Below the pieces are notes generated by a model, which was not told the DNA's origin, searched no databases, and was given only the letters and a program-made list of their open reading frames with translations. The position numbers were made by a program, and so were the translations under genes. This document shows positions 1 to 10,185 of a stretch of DNA of 25,055 nucleotides, in pieces; the stretch's first letter is position 1; each line of letters opens with the position of its first letter. Location: positions 1 to 25,055 of the forward strand of contig LSSN01005465.1 in NCBI GenBank assembly GCA_001970855.1, given 5' to 3'. The stretch comes from Smittium culicis. Its lineage: Eukaryota; Kickxellomycota; Harpellomycetes; Harpellales; Legeriomycetaceae.

Positions 1-835
1 GGAAACTATAAAACCTAAATATTTGAATTTTTTTCACTTGAAAAATTGCACTTTCTTTTCTTCAATTGGGCTCCGTTGGATTTTAAAATATAAAATACTT
101 TATGAGATCTGTGAAATCTGCATAGTTGATTTCTATATCACCCAAATAAACTGTAACAAAGTTATTCGCTTGTTGTTTCAAGATTCCATCCATGACTTTA
201 AAAAAATGAGAAGGAGCTCCAGATAGTCAAAAAATTATTTTTAGAAATTCATAAACACCATTGTGAGCTATAAAAGAAGTATATTTTGTGAATTAGGATA
301 AACTTGACACTACCAATATCCGCTCATAAGATCAAGGGGGTGTTAAAAACTTTTTATTTGCAATCGAATTAAACATTATTCGATCCTACTTGGAGGGAAT
401 TTTTCTATTGTGGCTATTAAATTCAATTTTCGGCAATCTACACAAAAACGTGTAGTCCTGTTGTTCTTAAGTACTAATCAGATTGGTGATGTCAATGGGG
501 AATTCGATTCTTGAATATCCATTTGTTCAGAATTTCATATATCTCCAACTTAATTGACCCCTTTTCCACTGGCAAATATCTCGTAATCTGCAGATAATTG
601 GTAAAGTGTCCTTACGTCTATATTAAATTCTGAATTTTTTTATTCCCGTTAAATTATGAAAAATCAGTAGCTAATAGACAGTTAAATTCTTCTAATAGTG
701 AATTAAGCTCAGATTTTTCCTTCTGGACTAAGTTATTGTTTGGTTTATATACTTTTATCTCATCAAAATTTTCATTTATATCGAGTATAAATTCGCTAGA
801 AATCTCTGCTTGTATGCTCAAGTATTATAACAGCA
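1..835 (-). pseudogene. Decayed Ty3/gypsy pol relic (reverse transcriptase region), truncated by the window edge
   Basis: Read on the minus strand, broken frames match the reverse transcriptase of Ty3/gypsy LTR retrotransposons, which copies element RNA into DNA. The order is right. At about 640-835 there is a pre-RT segment resembling LLEEFNCLLATDFS. At about 375-465 comes the block TTRFCVDCRKLNL, the usual RFCVDYRKLN motif. At about 130-235 comes SGAPSHFFKVMDGIL followed by VYLGDI, where the catalytic YxDD is changed to YLGD. At about 1-60 comes the thumb-region motif KKRKCNFFK. Many stops and frame changes separate these blocks, and the first catalytic Asp of YxDD is lost, so this copy is dead. 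RNase H and integrase would lie beyond position 1. The + strand open frame at 23-226 is an antisense shadow. Identification rests on motif recognition by eye and is fairly firm. Confidence 0.8.
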
Positions 836-1244
836 ACGTGTTAGGCACGAGGGGTGGAGTAAAGGCAGGTTTAAGGTTGGACTTAAACTGAAAATAAGAC
901 TAAAACTAAGATGGTGTTATTTATTTAATATTAAAGTGATACTTTATATTTAGTGGGATAAATATTATAAAATAAATAATATATCTAGATTTTTCTGAAA
1001 GGTGGAAAAAGGTTACACTTTTATACTTTTTAAGAAAAATCTATATGATATTTTAAATTAAAGATAATTATAAAAGCATTAATAATTTTCAATTAATGGC
1101 TTGAGTAATATTATTAAATGTTCTATAAGGTTCTATAAGCTACTGAAAATAATCTATGAATAACATTTCATAACATTCCATTGTATCCCAAAATTATCCA
1201 TGGCTTTCTTTGATTTTCCATTATTTTATATTGTATTCCATCGA
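836..1244. other. AT-rich gap between the gag and pol relics
   Basis: No frame here could be matched to the protease or zinc-knuckle region expected between gag and RT. The stretch around 1140-1265 has loosely repeated short strings such as CATTCCATTGTAT and GATTTTCCATTATTTTATA, suggesting low-complexity expansion inside the dead element. Nothing else is recognisable. Confidence 0.4.
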
Positions 1245-1922
1245 TTTACATGATTTTTCATGAATTTTTAGATTGTTTATGTGCATAACAGTTAGATTGG
1301 GAGCTTCTTCAGATGTTCAGGACGAATTTACCTTCTTTACGTCTTTATTTTATGAAGTATCTTTTCCTGTTTCTTTTTCTACAAATTGTAGACTTTATTT
1401 CAATAAATTGGAAGTTGAAACAAAATCCATTATTTCAGACCAAGATTTGTCTTTATTTTATTTATAAAGAATTTTCCATAAATATTTTTCACTTCTTGCT
1501 AATATTCCAAGATAATTTTTTGACTACAATTTATCGGTATATAGATCTTTTGTTTTTGTAATAATATAGTCATTAACTTCCTTGTTAAATTCTGACCATG
1601 AATTTTCAGACTTCTTTTTCATTTGGCTTAGTATTGTCAGGTCTCTTTCCTGATCTTACTTTTCTTTCTCAAATTTGTACTTAATTTTAGAAAGCCATTT
1701 ATCCAATGACTAACTTTTCTCAGTGACTATAGGTTGTAATTTTAAGCTCCAGTTTGCGGCTTCCTCTTGAAACCAAAATTTTAACAGATTAATTGAAACC
1801 TCTGCGGCGCAGTTATTATACGCTATTGCTTCTGCGAATCCTGTTGTCCTTGCTTCAACAGATTTACATTCCTCTTTAGCTCCGCTGAATTTCGGAGGTA
1901 ACACTTCAAAGCTAATTGACAT
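1245..1922 (-). pseudogene. Decayed Ty3/gypsy gag relic
   Basis: The minus-strand frame starting with ATG at 1920-1922 encodes MSISFEVLPPKFSG, typical of the start of fungal Ty3/gypsy Gag. It is followed by NNCAAEVSINLLKFW and EEAANWSLKLQPIV, the retrotransposon-gag helical core. The first open segment is 70 codons. The same frame then continues past an in-frame TAG just before SLDKWLSKIKYKFEKEK and further stops through SENSWSEFNKEVNDYI and RSEKYLWKIL, to about 1245. Gag forms the particle shell of the element. The chain of stops in one frame without obvious large indels indicates decay by point mutation. The gag-then-pol order matches the RT relic downstream on the same strand. Open frames at 1273-1561 on the + strand are antisense shadows. 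Confidence 0.75.
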
Positions 1923-2632
1923 TTTTTTTTTTTTTGCTTTGTGAGGCTCTTAATCTCAAAATTTTTGGATAGTTATATTTTTTAAAACAATATGAATTTT
2001 ATATTATAATATATCTTAAAATAGGAAATAGTAATTTTAATATAAAATAAATTAAAATCATTCCAAATCATTCCAAATCAAAAACCTTCTTTCTTCAACA
2101 AGGAATTTATGCATGTATTTATAGTTTCTTTTTGTAAAGTCCACAACTAGTTTTTGTACAATATTCCCGATTTGTTTGAAGGAATTTTGAATAAAATCTA
2201 ACTTGATTAGATTCGGATGAAAACCAATTGGAAAACCGTGCCCAACTAAATCACTTATTCTAGTGTTGTATATTTTAGTTTGTAATATTTACATACTCTA
2301 AAACTTCACTATTAGCTTCTATACTATGTAGATCTTTATAGCTAATTAATCGATTTCTTGAAAATTATAATTCATGATCATTGAATTTTATCATAAAGAA
2401 TTCTGAGATACACAATCTTTCAATTCTGGAAGGATCACTTGAAATATTGCAAATAGCTGTATTTTTTGGTCTAAAAGCCAGAATTAAAGATATTTAAGGA
2501 TTCCAACAACTCAGAATGAAGGGTTGTGGTATGATGAAGAAAAATATATTCTCAAATAAATTTAATATAATATAAGAAGGTTTATTAAGTACTCATGCTT
2601 ATGAGTGTAATTTTGAGGTCGGTAATAAATCC
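1923..2632. other. Presumed 5' leader/LTR side of the dead retrotransposon; no gene seen
   Basis: This stretch lies upstream of the gag relic with respect to the minus strand, where a leader and LTR would be expected. I could not find paired TG...CA LTR ends, a convincing primer-binding site or a second LTR copy. A 13-base poly-T run (about 1924-1936) abuts the gag start, and there is a short duplication of ATCATTCCAA near 2056-2076. The LTR is either diverged beyond recognition or absent. Confidence 0.35.
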
Positions 2633-3420
2633 ATGCAACAAGAAAACCATCCAAATACCAAGAAATTTGGAGCAAAAAAAATCATCAAAACTATAGAAAA
2701 TTTCATAAGATATTTGGCACCGCTGTATGAAGACAAAAATCAGGCCGCAAGTAGCATATATATCATAGATTCTGAATTCAGTGGACGCTCTACGCAGATT
2801 AACCGATAAAAAAGAATGATCTCCATATAGGGAACCTTTCAAAATTTTTTATTCGATTCACGAGCAATAAGATTTGGGTCTGAATGACTTGGAAAAAAAA
2901 AAAGCGAGAAAATTTTACAGCTTGTTTCCAGACGAAGAATCGGCGTGAAAAAAATGTGTTGGTGTTCAACTAGTCGAAATTGGAGAACCAGCTCACTTTC
3001 CTACCATGTAATCTAATATATCAAGTAGTATGGAAAGTTATGAGATAGCGACTGGCTATAAAAATAGTCAAAATGACGTGGAAGTCAGAAATATGGATCT
3101 CAAGAATGGCTTCTCTTTCGAAATCACAAATATCGGTACTTTTAGAAAAGAAAAGATTTCCAAACCCCAAAATCAGAAAGTAACAGTTCTCGGAAAATAA
3201 TAATTGAAGCTTGATATAATGGAGAATAAGATGCGTATCCTCGAAAATCAAGGGTTTTAGACTGATTTTATTAACTGTATCCTTTCCAACTAACGATGTG
3301 TTAGGCTTTGTTCTAGATAAATTACTATTAAGAGGCGTATGTTATTGTGATGGACTAGATGATAATACATTTTTATTAGATAATATTATGAAAAGCAGGA
3401 GAAAATAGAACTAGGACAAG
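2633..3420 (+). pseudogene. Possible decayed protein-coding segment, unidentified
   Basis: Several + strand frames read like ordinary protein rather than AT-rich noise, but they are broken. An ATG at 2633 opens 58 codons to TAA at 2807-2809, including ENFIRYLAPLYEDKNQAASS. Another frame from about 2829 to 3260 reads LEKKKARKFYSLFPDEESA, VGVQLVEIGEPAHFPTM and, from ATG 3030 to TAA 3198-3200, VEVRNMDLKNGFSFEITN, interrupted by TAA and TGA codons. A third frame at about 3270-3405 contains VLGFVLDKLLLRGVCYCDG. I recognise no family. Open stretches this size are not rare by chance at this base composition, so the evidence is only the protein-like residue mix and a locally higher GC content. It may be a dead host gene or dead element. 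Confidence 0.3.
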
Positions 3421-3547
3421 AACGGGAGTAAGGAAATAGAACGAAAAGCTTAGATATAACATGCTTTGTATAAGCTCAGGTTTATATAGAGATACTTGTA
3501 TTCTAGTTAATAAAGTTTATGTATGCTATGTACAATAAGGTTGCATT

Positions 3548-4610
3548 GATTACAATGTAATGGGAGATCGGGGTTCTGATTCGAAGATTATGAAAATTTG
3601 AGTCAAGCCCAAAACAATTTTATTGGAGATCAGATAAAGAAATTGCAACCTCGATATTTGCAGCTCAAGTTATAAATCATCTATCTGTAATTCATACTGT
3701 GAATAAGCTGAAAGTAGGTACAATAAAGACCAGCAAATTAGAATTTTTATATTAATTGAGAACTAATCAGAGGTATCTAGGAAATCAATGTTGTCTGAAT
3801 TAATAGAGTCGTTGGATGAGAATTTAATAAATTATTTTACGAGAACAAAACTGGATATTACTGCAGTAGCGAAGCTTTTTCTATTTCTTTTTTTAAAAAA
3901 AGATAATGAGGGGCGTCATCAGAGCTTATAATTAAGAAATAAAAGTGAAAAATATTTAAAATATCATCAGAAACATGGCTGAATTTGAGATAGTGGAATA
4001 TATCTTAATCGATGATTCAAGAACTCGCGTTATAAACGCAATACTATCTAGTAATAATTGCCATTGAGGGAAAGAAAGAGTAGAATTTATGGGAAAACCC
4101 CCATTTCAAATAGGCCCAACATTCAGATTCCATTCTATATCCAGCACTAGAGTTTAAGGCATTCAAAAAACTTGTAGAACTGAACTCGTAGCTCTTCACC
4201 GCGCGTCAGAAGTAAAAAAAAAAAACGGGCAGTAAATATGCTATTTAGATGTATCTAGGAATTTGATAAACCTCATTCAAATGATAGTAATATTGGATGC
4301 ATATATACGAATTGAGAGTTGATTGGGCGGGACCATAATAAACTTATAGCAAGTTTTACGGCGATTCGTGCCATACTAGCAAGCATAACGCCAGATTATC
4401 CTTAAATCATTTAGTACTGCACTAATTTTAGGGCAAGTTGTACTATGTTTGATACATAATATCGATATACTAGAACTGAGTGCAAATAGTTTGATTTGAG
4501 TCGATATAAACTTTGGATGAACTTTAAATGTCACCACTAGTCGAGATAATGTGTAATAATCTTTGCTGTGAAGAGGCAAATCAATTCCAAAAAAAAAGTT
4601 AAAAAATAAA
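3548..4610 (+). pseudogene. Possible continuation of a decayed coding region, unidentified
   Basis: Further protein-like + strand frames follow. At about 3570-3680 there is FEDYENLSQAQNNFIGDQ. An ATG at 3788 opens 47 codons to TAA at 3929-3931, with ELIESLDENLINYFTRTK. From ATG 3975 one frame runs to about 4390 with several stops and includes MAEFEIVEYILIDDSRTR and NLINLIQMIVILDAYIRIES. A shifted frame at about 4415-4500 reads ALILGQVVLCLIHNIDILEL. If these belong together they describe one long gene killed by stops and frameshifts. No domain is recognised. The minus-strand 94-codon frame at 4376-4660 overlaps this and looks like a shadow. Confidence 0.27.
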
Positions 4611-4660
4611 ATCATGGAATGATTAGTAGCTAGTAGTTCTAAAAAACAATAATTTATCAA

Positions 4661-6720
4661 TTTTCGCTATAAAAATATATTAAATTTCGATTTCGAATTT
4701 TATTGGATTTATTTTTATAGATTAGTTTAATTTTGAGTGTAATATAATAACTATTTTGAAGTCATCATTGTTATATCACAAGGGTATGCATCAACATTTA
4801 GGGTATACTTTTTTTGTGATAAAAATGCGTTTTCAATTATTTAGTTTATATGTCCATAACTGATAAATTTTAAATGCTGTTTTTTAAAAGTTGCTGGTTA
4901 TAATAAGAAAAATCAAATGTGAATTCGCTTGATATTGTAGATGTTATTAAAAGATTGCATCGTGCGAATACTGTTCAATAAGAGAGTTTACGTTGATTAT
5001 GCCGAGTGGATAATTTAAAAGTATATTTTATTAGATTATTCATATTAGTTTCTAATTCTGCACTTTATTCGTTTATTTAAATTTATGAACGAATTTTCGC
5101 ACTTCCTCTTGAAATTTTTCTGCTTTTTTTTTATTTTTTTATATCCAATCATTTATTTATTTTGAGGAGTAATCTAAATATCAAGTATTATCATTTTACG
5201 ATACATCTAGATATTCCAGATAAAAAATAAACCTCGAACAACACCCACCCCCCCCTTTTTTTATTGCGAGGAATGGTTATGAGTTTGGCATTCTTCACGC
5301 GCTAAAAAAAAAATAAGTTAGTGGTGATGATTTTGATATGAATTTCGGAAAAGGTAATATGGTTACTATTGCAATATATAGAGTGTGGGTATTTTTATTC
5401 AGATAGTCCTTAATTCTTTATATAGTTGTAGCATCTATGCTTTTCGATAAACACAATAAATAGTATTTAATAGAATTATTAGAGCTGCATTCAAGCAATA
5501 GCAGTTGGGTCAGGTATAACGCCCAATCGCTTTTCAATTTTATTTGTAACAGAATGGGATATATCGAATAAAATATAAAAAACAATAAAAAGCAAAGTGT
5601 TGGAGGAAGTTAGAGTTTTTTTAATTTGAAAATTAGCGAGGTGAAGAAAAAAAAAGAAGTTAATTTCATTGAAACAGATAGATTCAATTTCAGGAACGAA
5701 TGGACGGATCAAAAAATGATGTTTGGACTGATATGTTTGATTATTTCCGAGGCTAAATATTTCAGTATTTTAATAAAATGGCGGATCTTATACAGTTAAC
5801 TTGAACGCCAAACTCTATCACACCATTTTATACCGGGTATTCGCAGCATTTTTTGATGGCTTATATGACGTATACAGAAAATTTAAAATACTGTGTCTAT
5901 CAACGCACTATGTTTGGAAAAAAAATATGCAGATTTAGTTTACGGACAGGAGACTTGTTGGCATTAAAAAACCCCTCTCTCCATATCTTCCACGCCTTTT
6001 TTTTTTTTTTTAGTTTTTTGTAAGTGTTGTATTATGGAATCAAAAACCATAAATGATATTGGTGGTTTTGGTTGATGTGTTATTTAAAAGCGCCTTTTTG
6101 ATGGGATTAGTGACCCCTTCCCCCTTCATAAGCGCATTTTAACAAACAAACAAATTAAATAAAAGAAGTTTTTTAAGGAGTCTCCAAAAGATTAGGACAC
6201 GTCATTAATAAATTCCCATTTAATCAAAATTAGCTTCATCCGAATATTCGAAATAAACGATCTGGTGCGGTGTGAGAGAGGAGGGGAAAGAGCAAAAAGC
6301 AAAGCAAACGGTTCACAGAACTGCCAAAAAATAAAAAAAATAATAATAAAACCAACTGTGAGTAATATAAGTCATCATTACACCTGATACATCCATCATT
6401 ATTAAATTTATTTTTTTTTGAATTTTTTTGGCAGAATTAGTGCGAATAAATTTTAATGAGAGATTATGAGCAAAAAAAAAAAAAGAGCATTATTATTATT
6501 TTTTTTTTGTTCCAGATAAAAAGTGTATTAAGAGCTGATGAAGCTGGGGAAAATAAGTGAAAAAAAAAAAAAAAACTGATGAAATTATCGGATGAACATT
6601 AATACAATGCTAATTTGTCTAATAAGGGAGACATATGTTTTTTTTTATTATATTATTGTTGGCAGCGTATTTAATTATATGAGCTGTAAGGCAGCAATAT
6701 AGTAAATAGCGATTCATACA
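4661..6720. other. AT-rich spacer without a recognisable gene
   Basis: The stretch is dominated by A/T homopolymers and has C-rich runs near 5243-5255 and 6112-6125. An ATG at 5778 opens eight codons to TGA at 5802-5804, after which the same frame stays open to TAA at 6021-6023 (contains MAYMTYTENLKYCVYQRT). That length is within chance expectation and has no recognised homologue. The minus-strand 73-codon frame at 5491-5712 has a low-complexity composition and is not supported. Confidence 0.5.
6467..6474 (-). promoter_or_regulatory. TTTGCTCA octamer (Mac1-type copper response element match)
   Basis: TGAGCAAA on the + strand is the complement of TTTGCTCA, the element bound by the copper-fist factor Mac1 in budding yeast. 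It lies in the long spacer upstream of the copper-fist gene, far from its start, so any role is speculative. It also abuts a poly-A run, which raises the chance of coincidence. Confidence 0.2.
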
Positions 6721-6812
6721 TAACCATCCGTATAGTATAAAATGATTCACTCATTCACAATCCTCCATATAGTATAAAATGATTCATTTATTCATAATCC
6801 TCCGTATAGTAT
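6721..6812. repeat. 37-bp tandem repeat, about 2.5 units
   Basis: The block CC(G/A)TATAGTATA followed by AAATGATTCA recurs with its CC at 6728, 6765 and 6802, giving an exact 37-bp period. The third unit ends after GTATAGTATAC. The function is unknown; it is a minisatellite in non-coding DNA. Confidence 0.85.
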
Positions 6813-7644
6813 ACTTTTTTTTGATACTCGTCAGAAATTAGCTGGCTTTGTGCGATATAGATAAGATAAGTGAGTGTGTTGGGATGATTGTTTACTGCTA
6901 TTTGTAGCGGAATAGATTAAAAGCGGACAGTCACACCCTGTCATGGATATGTGGTCAATTTCAACCGTGTTTATGGATGGGCGGCCCCGCTTTATATCAT
7001 TTAATTCCTAAAAAAATATCAAGATACGAATAGTAGCGCGATTTAATTTAATTTTTTTAAAGGAGCGGCGTTTAATATACACTAAAAAATTTTTCGCTAG
7101 TAAAATATACTAACTTACGGTTCATGGTATAATTAAAAAAAAAAAATTAATCTCCTGGCTGTAATAAGAAAAAAAATTGTGGGATCATGAAACCCGAATT
7201 TTTAATAGCTATGAAAAAAAGAAATTTGGATTAAGTGCATTCATCGATTAATGTATATCTATACTAATAATAATAATATTTTTTTTTTTTACAAATCAGT
7301 AGTTTTTAGAGTTATTTAATTAAGATATAGAGACATTCTAAACGTATTTTCATTTTATTTACTGGAAGTGTACACTTAATAAGCTAAAAAAAAAAGATCG
7401 GTGAGCAAAACACGAAGTTTGATGTTGTTATTCATCCGACTAGTAAGATTGCAGAAAAATCGAAAAAGAGACAGAAAATAAGCTCATTAAGCTTTTCAAG
7501 TACCTAATAAGGGGTGCTTGAAATAGACAGTTCTTTATAGCATATGGGTGTATGTGTACATAAATACAAATGTGAATATGAATATAATGCGAGATTGATT
7601 ATGAAGAGCGGGATATTTTTTCTTTGAATGTCCATTTTTTGTAG
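6813..7644. other. AT-rich spacer, no gene seen
   Basis: No protein-like open frame or RNA gene was recognised. The stretch has several poly-A/poly-T runs and one exact TTTGCTCA octamer (listed separately). Confidence 0.5.
7402..7409 (-). promoter_or_regulatory. TTTGCTCA octamer (Mac1-type copper response element match)
   Basis: This is an exact TGAGCAAA in the sequence GGTGAGCAAAACACG. It is the second of three exact octamers in the spacer before the copper-fist gene. Binding is inferred only from the yeast Mac1 motif. Confidence 0.2.
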
Positions 7645-7842
7645 CCGACCCTTTCCGGTTCAACACTCTTTAAAAAAATTATAGTTATGATTCGTTTACT
7701 AATTAAAAGAAATTTTTATTATTTGCTGTTTATATACAGTATACCAATACTATTTAAAATATCTGAATTAAAGCATTTTAATTGGGCGCTGCTGACTATT
7801 TTTGGTAGATCAATAACAGTCTACTACCAGTGAATGGGTTAA
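7645..7842 (-). mobile_element. TTAA-type inverted-repeat MITE, copy 1 (reverse orientation)
   Basis: The copy begins ACCCTTTCCGGTTCAACACTC and ends GAATGGGTTAA (TTAA at 7839-7842), about 195 bp. Read on the minus strand it matches the other copies over its whole length. It carries the uninterrupted internal string GCATTTTAATTGGGCGCTG (7773-7791), which is the empty counterpart of the filled site in the copy at 22236. The left TTAA has mutated. It has no coding capacity, so it is a non-autonomous element. Confidence 0.8.
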
Positions 7843-7912
7843 TAATATTTCAAGTATTCAGATAGTGAATGGGATGGGAGGAGGGAGTGAGGGGTATAGC
7901 AAGGGTTTGATT
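7843..7912. other. G-rich linker with a G-quadruplex motif between two MITE copies
   Basis: Four G tracts at 7871-7873, 7876-7878, 7883-7885 and 7891-7894 are separated by loops of 2, 4 and 5 bases, which satisfies the standard intramolecular quadruplex pattern on the + strand. It lies between two inverted MITE copies. Confidence 0.6.
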
Positions 7913-8109
7913 TTAGCCCTTTCGCGGAAGGTAAACTATTTTTGACCCACCAGATATAGTCAACAGCGTTCAATTAAAATACTTTAATTCTGAGGCCTTA
8001 AGAGATGTTGGCATATTTTAACATAACAGCAAATTTATCATTTGCTTGTTAATCATAAACGAATGATTAAATTGATTTTTTTATAGAGTGTTGGACGGGA
8101 AATGGTTAA
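7913..8109 (+). mobile_element. TTAA-type inverted-repeat MITE, copy 2 (forward orientation)
   Basis: The left end is TTAGCCCTTTCGCGGAAGG and the right end is GAGTGTTGGACGGGAAATGG followed by TTAA (8106-8109). The length of 197 bp equals that of the other copies. The interior includes ACTATTTTTGACCCACCAGA and GTTCAATTAAAATACTTTAA, shared with the copies at 21595 and 22366. It is inverted relative to copy 1. Confidence 0.85.
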
Positions 8110-8977
8110 GCGAAGTCTAAAAATTGATAATTGGGATACAAATAAAGTGTAGAGAGATGGGTATGTGTACATATTGTAGATCAGCGAATAGTGTATGCTA
8201 TATAATAAGCGAATAGATGATAGAGTGATATGAGTAGATAAGCAGAGATTTATATTATTGGATGGAACACGGATACCGGATCTAACTTTTTTGGGAACGA
8301 ATTATGCGATTACCAAATACAAACAAACATACGACAATTATTTAATTTATTTTAGATGTCAAGCGCACAAACTTATATATGTTACATTATATAATGTATA
8401 TATAAATGGTTTAGATTAGCTAATTAGCGATTAATAACAATGAATTACTAATGTATGTAGTTATATAATAGCTGCAAATGAGAGGCAAGTAGGGGATGAG
8501 TGGGTATTTGATAAGCACATTCATCATAATTGCGAGAGCTGATACGTTTTTTTCTGAACAGACACGGAGGAGTATTTCTGTGCGCACTTACATGAGATTG
8601 ACAAACAGATCCAATAAAGATTTTTCAGTCAGTTGAATAGAAACGTAACTACAATCAATTTTAATTAAAGCTGACATTGGCACTTTAATTAAATAATAAT
8701 TAACATGTAAAAATAGAAGTTAGGGTGGGGGGGGAGAGGGATTAGATGAAAAGTTATGTCAGAAACAGAAACAATCTTTTGTAAATCAGTATTGTATTTA
8801 ACTGATCGGAGTAGGAGAGCAAAGTGAAGCCTATTGGTCGCTAAAGTGAGAATCCCAAATAAGAAATTATATCACCTTTCGGATTCCATAACCTTGGATG
8901 GTCGTATCAGTTATTACTGCTGCTGTTACTGCTTTATGTTTCAATAACCAATAGTCATCGCTTGCTTTTTCGCTTAA
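8110..8977. other. Spacer, no gene seen
   Basis: The stretch includes a 16-bp perfect palindrome TACATTATATAATGTA at about 8384-8399. It also has a second G-rich motif at 8723-8740 (GGG, a run of eight G, GGG). No protein-like frame or RNA gene was recognised. Confidence 0.5.
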
Positions 8978-9178
8978 TTATAAAAATGAAATGGGTATTA
9001 GTGGTGCATAAATCGGTAGTGCTTCAATTTCATGCTCTTCAGCTTTGCTTGCATTTTTTGCAAAAAAGTTTCTGAGCTTACTATACTTTATGAAATTATC
9101 TGGTACATCGAACAATTTATGCCTATTTAAAAATAGAGGTTTAACATACTCAAGTGCGATATTTTTCAGGCGAAATTG
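8978..9178 (-). pseudogene. Possible C-terminal coding relic, unidentified
   Basis: A 66-codon minus-strand open stretch without an ATG ends at TAA (8978-8980). It reads like real protein, for example ALEYVKPLFLNRHKLFDVPD and KAEEHEIEALPIYAPLIPIS. The same frame continues upstream beyond a TAG and a TAA to about 9290, where TTTATTTTATAATTTCAG resembles a splice acceptor. It could be the tail of a dead gene or of an intron-containing gene. It could also be chance, since stretches of this length are expected at this base composition. No family was recognised. Confidence 0.25.
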
Positions 9179-9339
9179 CTACCTAATGCACTTTATAAAC
9201 CTCAATTTGCTTCTAATGAATTAAGATAAAAATTGCTGGCATATTTTCTCAGGAATTCTATTTGAAGGTGTCGATTACTGAAATTATAAAATAAATATTC
9301 GGAATGGTAGATGATATGTTGGTTAGAAAAAGAAAAAAA

Positions 9340-9505
9340 AGTAATGCTTTAGTAATCGCCCAAATACAACAAAAATGCGTTCAATAGAAATTATGAAACA
9401 CCGAAAACCTTCGAAAATGATTGATTACTGTAGAATAGAAGCATATAAACACTTGCTTATTAATCAATTTGTTGTTACAGAGTGTTGGGATGGGAAAATG
9501 GCTTA
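9340..9505 (+). mobile_element. Degraded TTAA-type MITE, copy 3
   Basis: The right end AGAGTGTTGGGATGGGAAAA then TGGCTTA (about 9479-9505) matches the family end. The preceding CACTTGCTTATTAATCA matches the interior of copy 2. The left boundary is only approximate, and a deletion near the right end is likely. Confidence 0.5.
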
Positions 9506-10185
9506 GTGTGCAAGCGAGCTTAAGTGCCAGGTTTAGCAGCTTGAGATTGCCCTTACCAAGAAGAATTGCGCAATTTGTCGACTCAGGAAATAGCTAAACG
9601 CCGAGTTTCCAAATAGGTAATCACAATATTATACCCATTGATTACTAATCCTTCTGTTCTAATTACTTAATTTGATACTGCCCAAATTGCTGCTTAGGAA
9701 ATTTTATTGAGCTATAAAATTCGTTAGATGTATATAATTGGGGGGGAGGGGCAGGCATTTAATCGAAGCTCTCGTAATACACAAATGCTATAGGCAAAAA
9801 AATCTATTGCCAATGAATAAACATGTATGTAATGGCCAATATACAATATGAGTACTGCCCATTACCAAGCCAATTAGTTGACACTTCAATGTCTATCCGC
9901 ATTTGCAAAGTAGACTAGTCAGTTCAGCCAATTACAATGATGGAACAGCAAGCCATAATGATATCAAGTAATAGTTGGTATCTAAAAGCCAATAAGCCGA
10001 AGAGGATAAAGATGCTCCTAGAGAACAAAAACATTGAGCAAAAAGGTTGGCAGCCAGTAATAAGGGTTGGGTCTAGATTCCCATCGACATAAATAGCATT
10101 TTTTAAGACATCAGATAGGAAGGAAGATGCTTAATCTTCAGCTACCGGATCAAGTCATTCAATATTTTTTATAGTTAATAAACAG
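9506..10185. other. Spacer with clustered CCAAT pentamers, no gene seen
   Basis: Five CCAAT pentamers, four of them as GCCAAT, fall between 9809 and 9995. A run of seven G, one A, four G lies at 9740-9751. No intact open frame or RNA gene was recognised. Confidence 0.45.
10035..10042 (-). promoter_or_regulatory. TTTGCTCA octamer (Mac1-type copper response element match)
   Basis: This is an exact TGAGCAAA in ACATTGAGCAAAAAGG, the third exact octamer and 2.7 kb before the copper-fist start. Looser TTTGCTC matches occur at 6290, 8817 and 11292. Confidence 0.2.

Noticed and set aside
2585..2842. 85-codon minus-strand frame
   Set aside because: No recognisable family, and it overlaps the more protein-like + strand frame from 2633.
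4376..4660. 94-codon minus-strand frame
   Set aside because: The residue mix is low in complexity (F, S, I, L) and the opposite strand reads more like protein, so it is likely a shadow.
5778..6023. Small gene with an internal TGA (5802-5804) that might support general TGA recoding
   Set aside because: The open stretch is short enough to arise by chance, runs into a poly-T tract and matches no known protein.
10061..10085. tRNA T-arm-like GGGTCTAGATTCCC
   Set aside because: It lacks the TTC-purine-A loop and no acceptor, D or anticodon arms can be fitted upstream; no tRNA gene was recognised anywhere in the window.
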